Shown: positions 57,646 through 64,000 of the stretch, one piece after another
Numbering within the stretch: position 1 is the stretch's first letter
Layout: each line of letters starts with the position of its first letter
Assembly: GCA_944470555.2 (NCBI GenBank)
Contig: OX104129.1
Coordinates: 67,077,747 to 67,141,746 of the forward strand
Reading direction: 5' to 3'
DNA length: 64,000 bases
From: Heterobilharzia americana
Taxonomy: Eukaryota; Platyhelminthes; Trematoda; Strigeidida; Schistosomatidae
Translations under genes and position numbers: made by a program
Notes under the pieces: generated by a model
The model's database searches: none
Told to the model about the DNA's origin: nothing
Seen by the model: the letters and a program-made list of their open reading frames with translations, nothing else

Positions 57646-58025
57646 ATGGTTATAATTAGCATGTTCGCTAGTTGATGATTTAAAGGTCGAATGATGACAA
57701 AAAAGGGTTACATAAGATTTTCAAACCGTTTATAAGGTGCATATAAATTAAAAAGAGGTTAGAAAGTTAATAAACAATCAAAGGATTAGGTAATATGAAT
57801 AAGACAACAGGTTAATTGGAATAATATGGAAATATCTTGTTAAAAGTTAAGGTTATTAGGAAGATCAAATGAAATAACAATAAATATGAACATAAATAAA
57901 TAAATATGAACATAAACTGATAATGACGACAAATGAGTACAAAGAATAATCTAACAAAAAGAAAGGGGGTGGATGAAAAACGAAAAAAGGGAATGAAGCA
58001 CACCAAGACTAAAATAAATTACAGC
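57646..58025. other. No gene seen
   Basis: AT-rich; nothing recognised. Confidence 0.4.
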
Positions 58026-58029
58026 CAAG

Positions 58030-59030
58030 GTAGAGACAATCACTGTACATACTTCTTTTGCACACATAGGTCAGGCTTCAGTTCATGGATAGCCAAGGCC
58101 TGTACTGTTTTTATAAGCTGAACACTGAGAAAACGTGAGGTGTTTGGGCGAATTTGATAGACAAATTTAAAATCGTTGTGTTGGGTCAGTTGAATGGTTG
58201 GAATCGATTAAATACTCAAGGATAGAACTTCTAATGCATTTCCTTTTACCTTTATAAAACCAGACAGAAATATGTTCTCGTATACATTTTGACAGCAATC
58301 TCTGACTACGGTCAATGTACCTTGCTCCAAAACAGTAGGTGAACTGGTAGATACACATGGATGTGGTCTGTTAAGGGATATAGTCTTTTACACAAACGGA
58401 GAACAATTTACGATTAGTAAAGATCAAGTGAAGTTTGTCTGAGAAAAAGTCCTACTAATTGATCTGGAAAGATGATTTTTCAGGATATTTGCTGCTGCAT
58501 CACCTTTGAAGTCTAGATTCATGAACAAAGTCTTTTTAGAAACTGATCTGGTGACTAGTTTCACATGTATTTCTCGCATATTCTTATTGATAAATCGGCT
58601 AGGATAGCTGTTTCCCACCAGCGTCTCTCTTAGAAAGTCAAGTTCAAGTTGGACACAGTCTGTCCTACAAGTTTTACGTATTCGATGTCAGAGTGATTGT
58701 ATGAGGTTTCTCTTACTCATGATCGGCACCCAGCTATAGAAATTAGTAGGCTGTCCATTCCATGTGGGTTTCTAGTTGATGGATCTTTTCAGCATTTCAT
58801 TACTACGTCTCGTAATCATTACATCAAGGAAAGGAATAGCTGATTCCAATTCCTTCTTAATAGTGAATTCCAACGCTGAGTGACAATTGTTAAACTTGTG
58901 TAGGATGTCATCCAGATTAATTATTTAAGTTAAATCTTCCTCATGGATTTCAGGCTTTAGGTATCATATAATATATGAATATACAGCTTGAGAATAAATT
59001 CGTTGAAAAGAGTCCTTTTCCCTGTATATC
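58030..59030 (-). mobile_element. Penelope-like element (type B), RT C-terminus to endonuclease end
   Basis: On the minus strand from 59030 it reads FQRIYS, LDDILHKFNNCHSALEFTI, IPFLDVMITRR, then SYPSRFINKN, KKTLFMNLDFKGDAAANILKN. The GIY-YIG domain follows (CIYQFTYCFGARYIDRSQRLLSKCIREHISVWF), then the C-terminal ALAIHELKPDLCVQKKYVQ (58110-58050). The YIG is altered to YID. Several stops separate the parts. It is the only copy with both the RT end and the very C-terminus of type B. Confidence 0.82.
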
Positions 59031-59084
59031 TTGTTTCTGATGTCTCAATGGGAATTATGAACATATTGAAAAAATCCAATTCAG

Positions 59085-59545
59085 CAAAATGATCTAATCT
59101 ATCAAATTCCATGTAATGACTGTGAGTGAGGACAAGTACATGAGTTAAACTCGGCGATCGGGTCAGTTACACCACCGGAAGACAGACATTTAGCTAAATA
59201 CGGAATGATAGACCCCAACAAGGTCAATAATCTAGGAAAAAACATTCGGTTATTGCAAAGTATAAAGTAGCACACAACCACACAATAGAAAGAATGAGTG
59301 GGATAAAACCACTGTACTTAACTCCAGTATAATTAAACGGAGAATGAGAGAGGTTCATCGAATCAACACTACTCAACACATGTGATAGGAATGATGCAAC
59401 GCCAACACCAGAGATATGGGAAATTTTACTACGGCTTAGAAGAAAGAATACAAGGTAATAAGACTATTAAAATTAGATAATTATAAGCAGTAATAACTGG
59501 GGGTTCTGCATCAAGTAAACAAATCTAATATGGAACTTCCGAAGA
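59085..59545 (+). mobile_element. PLE type A, GIY-YIG remnant and 3' UTR
   Basis: IKFHVMTVSEDKYM is a decayed endonuclease start. The WDKTTVL-like region follows (near 59300), then the STxxTCDRNDATPTPEIWEILL region (near 59365-59430), then UTR sequence with CATCAAGTAAACAAATCTAATATGG. It lies head-on to the type B PLE. Confidence 0.72.
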
Positions 59546-59980
59546 TTCACTGATGTAACATTGTGATTAAGCTTTCCACTGAAAGGGAGATAACAGTTTT
59601 TAATTCTTCAGTAGAATTTGACCCATAAATAATTCTCTGATATGACCTAGACGTTCAGTAAGATCTTTGTTATTATCAAACTGCTTATCACCCTCTACAT
59701 CTACAAACTAGTCCTGCAGTTACATATTAGTATATCCATCCTATTTTAACTAATATATACATGGACTATGTTGAATCATTTACGTTAAAGCATGGAGGAT
59801 GTACATATGTGATACTCATGTCTTAATCAATGTGTAATGTCTCAGCAAGCCATTTAGCCACATACTCCATGAATTGACTATACAAAAGTTGAACTCAAAA
59901 ACGCGGTAGTTTTACATTAAGAAACTTTTATCAAAATAGATATCTCTGCTAAAAGTCTGTAGTTTGGCATGGATTTCAAC
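59546..59980. other. No gene seen
   Basis: Nothing recognised. Confidence 0.4.
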
Positions 59981-59984
59981 TTTT

Positions 59985-60125
59985 AGTGATGGATAGTGGC
60001 CACCGGTGGAATCTAGGACTCGTGTTTAGTCCCACTTAGGACTCGTCAGCTGGATGTACTTGCCTTCCAGTGAGTGATGTTTTTCCTATCGGGACTCGAA
60101 CTCGGGGCCGATAGTTTCACTGAAT
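59985..60125 (-). mobile_element. SINE-I copy, partial
   Basis: Minus strand: B box GAGTTCGAGTCCC, then the ribozyme CATCCAGCTGACGAGTCC with intact CTGACGA core and paired stem II (GTCC/GGAC). GAAA is changed to TAAA. The end reads TCCTAGATTCCACCG. Confidence 0.7.
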
Positions 60126-60284
60126 ATCAGAATGTACTTAGTAGAAAACAAAACATATCGAAAACTAATTACTGAATTGGGCAACTGGTAAGAAAAATCG
60201 AGACGAATTTATTCATGAGAGACTCTTTGACTACATGAATTATCATTACTATCTGTTAATATACTTGTAATACCCAGGATCGAC

Positions 60285-60420
60285 CGCGTAGATGATGACA
60301 ACAGATATTTAAGCGATATCAAGGGATCTGGATAGGAGTTTATATGCCAAAATTCAGTCGACCCATTGTAATGACGAACCAGTTGGCAACAAGTGATACC
60401 CGTTGTACAGTAGGTGGCCG
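60285..60420 (+). mobile_element. SINE-I tail
   Basis: ATATCAAGGGATCTGGATAG, then TATATGCCAAAATTCAGTCG, then CCCGTTGTACAG, immediately followed by another SINE-I head. Confidence 0.6.
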
Positions 60421-60423
60421 CCA

Positions 60424-60712
60424 TGCTTCGCTGGCATAGTGGATAACGCCTTGGTGTTTGGGACGATGGGTACGAGGTCCGAGTCTTGGTGAGACAACAT
60501 CACTCACTTAGGTGTAGGTAGATCCAGTTGACGAGTCCCAAAAAGGACGGGACGCGCATCCTGTATTTCACTGCTAGCCACAATCAAATAAATTAACATA
60601 ATTAACAATCAGGCAATATCAAGGCATCCGCATAGGAGCCCATATGCTAATAGAGGTCGAACAATTCGATCCAGTAATAACAACGGGGAATTACAAGCAC
60701 ATCAATGATTAA
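60424..60712 (+). mobile_element. SINE-I (Sm-alpha-like), essentially full-length
   Basis: Head with A box TGGCATAGTGGATAACGCC and a worn B box (GGTCCGAGTCTT). The ribozyme region is GATCCAGTTGACGAGTCCC then AAGGACGGGACGCGCATCC: the core is TTGACGA and GAAA is GGGA, so it is inactive. The tail is AATATCAAGGCATCCGCATAG to GAATTACAAGCAC. This copy shows the family layout best. Confidence 0.8.
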
Positions 60713-60789
60713 ACTTATCATTTAGACAATAACTGAGTGAAGAAATTGATTCCTCTTTAGTTAGGTTCTTTACATTTGACTCAAGACTA

Positions 60790-61045
60790 GTATATAGAGT
60801 TATTACCTGTATTATACCGTCTTTGACTGGACCTAACTGGTCGGTTTCTATTGGCATATGGACTCCTCGACATTGTCTGTGTTTTAAATCATATGGTAAT
60901 GATGGTCAGTGGCTAGTAGTGGAATCTAGGATGCTCATTTCGCCCTATTGGGAACAATATCACTCACTGGGAGGTAGGTACATCCAGCTGACTAGTCCCA
61001 AATAGGATGAAATGCGTATCCCGGATTCCACTACTAACTACAATC
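60790..61045. mobile_element. SINE-I inverted chimaera
   Basis: 60790-60950 reads on the minus strand as SINE-I tail up to the 3' half of the hammerhead (GGGCGAAATGAGCATCC). From 60951 the plus strand reads B-box downstream sequence, a second hammerhead (CTGACTAGTCCCAAATAGGATGAAATGC) and the element end. The junction falls in the stem II loop. Confidence 0.72.
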
Positions 61046-61372
61046 CATCATCACTAGTATGTAGTGTTACAATGAATGTCAAAATCCAACTAAATTGTGA
61101 GGGGTTGGGTTGATAATAATCATAGATTTCAAGTAAGTCATGAAGATGAGTAACTAAACAGCATTAGAAAAAAACTAATTAAGGTAACTAATCAATAATG
61201 GAGTATCAGTAATCTGAGTGTGCCAGACCTGACGCTTCCATTATCTAATTCATCTCTATTTGGATTGGGATGATAAGTCTTTACTGCGTAGCTAGTATGA
61301 ATACGATGAACAGACAGTAATGCATCATGAATCGGTACTTCACTGAAATGAAATTAGGATGTGATGAGTAGG
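61046..61372. other. No gene seen
   Basis: Nothing recognised. Confidence 0.4.
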
Positions 61373-61482
61373 TACGTGTTGTAGCTGAGCTGGTAGACCA
61401 CCCGGGCCATTAACCCGAAGGCCCTTGGTTTAAATCCTATCGTGACCTAAGTTTGTGCTTTACCTTCTGTTAAACCATGACT
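61373..61482 (+). mobile_element. SINE-III copy
   Basis: A box TGTAGCTGAGCTGGTAGACC and B box GGTTTAAATCC, then GTGACCTAAGTTTGTGCTTTACC, matching the tail of the copy at 54205. Confidence 0.65.
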
Positions 61483-61649
61483 ATTTTATATAATCAAACT
61501 GTTCTTTTGGTAAATTACATAATAACTGGTAAAGTAGATGGATTGTTTTTTTATCAGTGGTCGCTAATAAAGAAGTAATCGATTATATAAGAAGAAATAT
61601 ATCCAAAAAAGATTAATGGAACAAGCAGGAGGAGAAGGGGGACGAACAG
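61483..61649. other. No gene seen
   Basis: AT-rich. Confidence 0.4.
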
Positions 61650-62940
61650 AATAGTACTAGGAGTTATATCATCAAGTTGATGACCATGGTAAGACACATA
61701 GGTGGACAAATTTGTGCCAGATACAAAGGTTAGGTTCGTATAGATGGATTGTAACAGCTTTTGCCAATAGAAATGAGATTGTTAACTGTTACAAAGCTGT
61801 TCTAACACTAGGTAAGGCACAATCGAATTCCAGAACTTAACAGCAGGAGTGCACAGTCTGATGTAATTCTCTCTCATCCTCTCTGAGAGGAGATACAAGG
61901 AGACAGCTGTGAATGAAGGGGATGCTCACTGTCAGTTAAAGTTACTGCAGCTGGTTGATTGCTGGAATTTAAATGTCTATCAGTTGGGTCAGAGGCACAC
62001 CACTCATCCTACTGACTGATGCCTTTCAAAACCCTACACAATATTATATAGTCCTTTTTTAGTAGTAGTAGACCAGGAAAGACCAACGGGGAACAATAGA
62101 GAAGAATAGGTAGAATGCAGGAATTAATTAGTAGGAGAAGTAGTAGTTGCATTATACCAGATTCTCTTTACAAGTCAACAGGATATGAGACGACCAACAG
62201 AGATCAGAAAGAAGTAAAACTCAATCCAAGACAGTTGATATTCGATTTACTCTCTGCACAACTACCATCAGTGTTGCAACAGGCGCCATAGAACTTAAAC
62301 AGCTCACACAAGTCTTGTTTACATCTGAGGCTAAAATTAACAGTCTGACATTGAGAAGGGTTCAACTTGAGACCAAATGAGAGAGATCATCATTGATCAA
62401 CAAGAGACAAGAATCCATTTGATTGAGAACAATGCAAATGAGAGTTGACTGGAATAGGCACCGTCAAGTCATCAACATACTGAATAAAATTAGTTTCAAC
62501 AGAATGAGTTAAATCATGCCGAAAGAACGAGAAGAGGAACGGAGAAAGTACTGCGCCTTGGGGTACACCAGAAAAATGAGAACGTAGACGCTTTGTAACA
62601 AGAGTAGTATAGGAACAGGGTCGAAGACTGATGAGTAATCCAAGAAGGCACTACGAACCTACCTAACACCTTTGTCTAGACTAGAAATAGTATTATGATC
62701 CAAGACAGTGACAGGATCTAAAGTACTTCTCCTATGTTTGTAAGTAAATTGTTTTGGATCTCTGAAAGCCTTCAAAAAAGGGAACTTATAGCGATGGTTC
62801 GAAGCTTAATATCTGATCCAGAAGATGATTTAGGCATACGTACAACCTTGATTTCCTTCCAAACAGTGGGTATTGTATTTTTAGAAAATGATCCGTTGAA
62901 GTTACCGGCCATACACTTCTTGGTTGAATAGACAGAGTCA
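61650..62940 (-). mobile_element. CR1/jockey-like non-LTR retrotransposon, decayed second copy
   Basis: Minus-strand homologue of 17990-19092, with shared stretches such as GATGCTCACTGTCAGTTAAA near 61920 on the plus strand. It extends further upstream, so the RT motif GVPQGAVLSPFLF is present near 62570-62530, followed by FIQYVDDLTV (Val-Asp-Asp for Ala-Asp-Asp). Numerous indels destroy the frame. Confidence 0.78.
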
Positions 62941-63660
62941 GTTGTTGATGAACTGTCAGTGACTGTTATCGTAAACTGTTATGCAACTAATCAAAACTTT
63001 ACCTCTAGAGTTCCGTTTCAACTCTACTTGTATTAGATAAATAGAAATAAAGGATCATTTATTCATCTGAATATCTGAGGTATCTTGAGTTGTCAGGCTA
63101 ACATTCATTTCAAAAACAAAAACAAATATGATGAAAGGAGTCGAGAAAAGTGGATCCAACAGACCAGTGAGTTGCTACTTGACTGGAGACAGTCAGTCAG
63201 AAGTCCTATTCAGCCTAGGTCTCGCCTTTGTTAGCACTCGTCAGCAGGGCGTATCTGAAGCCTCCAGAGAACTGATATCCCCTGCGAGATTCTATCCGGC
63301 ATCACCCAATGTTACACTCAGAGACGTTACCATTGAGCTATTTAGGCTATGCCTCACCTCCTGCAGAACTGGGTTAGATATTTTGTTTGGTCGCTGGATG
63401 GCAACTAATTTCTTGTTATCTACTCCGGAGTGCCGACCGAATTCGATGTGGTCAGCAATGCAGGAGGATCACTATTGCCTTGCACTCTGATAGATAGATA
63501 AATCGGTTAGTACAGCTGTAAATAACCAACTAATAGGCTGAAGTTTGAATCCTCTAGAAAGACATATTTTTCTGTTTGATCCAGTTCAGGTGAACATGAT
63601 TCTAGTTTTGCCAAGATCACAAAGTAAAACAAGGTCACCATTATGATATAATTTACTGAG
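62941..63660. other. No gene; worn SINE inside a chance ORF
   Basis: The 120-codon frame 63128-63490 (+) overlaps SINE-II-like sequence (ACGTTACCATTGAGC near 63325 is an inverted A box). It is therefore not a gene. Confidence 0.5.
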
Positions 63661-63662
63661 TG

Positions 63663-63935
63663 GTGAACAGTGAACAGCGTTTCGTCCTACTTGGAACTTG
63701 TCAGCTGGATGTACCAGCACCCCAGTGTTCCCGCTGGGAGTCAAACACAGTACCCATCGTTTCAGGTACTGAAGCGTTATCCATTGGGCACGATAGCCAT
63801 CTCTTATGCAATGGGTATCAGTAATAACTGTTATTTATTGAGATCTTTAATGTCACGTTGTCATTGTGAATCGAATAGTTCGATTTCTGGTGATAGATGG
63901 GTCCATATTTGAGTGTCTCGATGCTGTTTGGATCT
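63663..63935 (-). mobile_element. SINE-I copies, partial
   Basis: Minus strand: head with A box GTGCCCAATGGATAACGC and B-box region GTGTTTGACTCCC. The ribozyme GTACATCCAGCTGACAAGTTCC then AGTAGGACGAAACGC follows (GAAA intact, core CTGACAA). A separate minus tail segment lies at 63850-63930. Confidence 0.72.
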
Positions 63936-64000
63936 CACTATAAGTATCCATCGCTTTAAAGCTCAGCGTTTAAGTGAAGAAAGAAAAAAATAAATGAGAA

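Noticed and set aside
63128..63490. 120-codon open frame
   Set aside because: It overlaps worn SINE sequence with an inverted A box and has no protein motif.

Overview
The window is eukaryotic, AT-rich, intron-containing and dominated by transposable elements. The element set points to a schistosomatid flatworm (Schistosoma, Trichobilharzia or a relative): Ty3/gypsy elements whose gag has a C-x2-H-x9-C-x3-C knuckle (CsRn1/Boudicca type), RTE elements of SR2 type ending in short TAA/ATA tails, a CR1/jockey-like element, Penelope-like elements (PLEs) with GIY-YIG endonucleases, and tRNA-derived SINEs that carry hammerhead ribozymes (Sm-alpha type and a second type). The genus is an inference. 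Only one convincing host exon was found.

Positions 1-28 kb are a mosaic of duplicated blocks. I call the blocks P (2216-2907 and 23841-24530), Q (2908-6030 and 12820-15950; about 3.1 kb, nearly identical), R (10664-10815 and 15951-16100) and S (10816-12570 and 25690-27390). S is a minus-strand RTE endonuclease fragment. A complete but defective gypsy element (6031-10663, minus) sits exactly between Q and R of the first copy. The second copy preserves the empty target site. A second, more intact gypsy element (19704-23636, minus) lies beside block P of the third copy. A CR1-like element (17990-19092) lies next to that.

Positions 28-46 kb hold decayed PLE, RTE and SINE copies, several of them in head-to-head or fold-back arrangements. 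At 46895-47502 (+) lies the first coding exon of a LIM-domain gene, probably LIM-homeodomain, with all eight zinc ligands and a clean splice donor. Its intron begins next to a 157-bp (TAC)n array. No later exon of this gene was recognised in the remaining 16 kb, which would therefore be intron or intergenic.

Positions 48-64 kb are crowded with three tRNA-derived SINE types: SINE-I (Sm-alpha-like), SINE-II (hammerhead core intact in several copies) and SINE-III (tRNA head, no ribozyme seen). They are interspersed with PLE fragments, one RTE copy and a second CR1-like copy. The most interesting signal is SINE-II: at least two copies have a fully canonical hammerhead with conserved stems, and several rearranged copies break inside the ribozyme.
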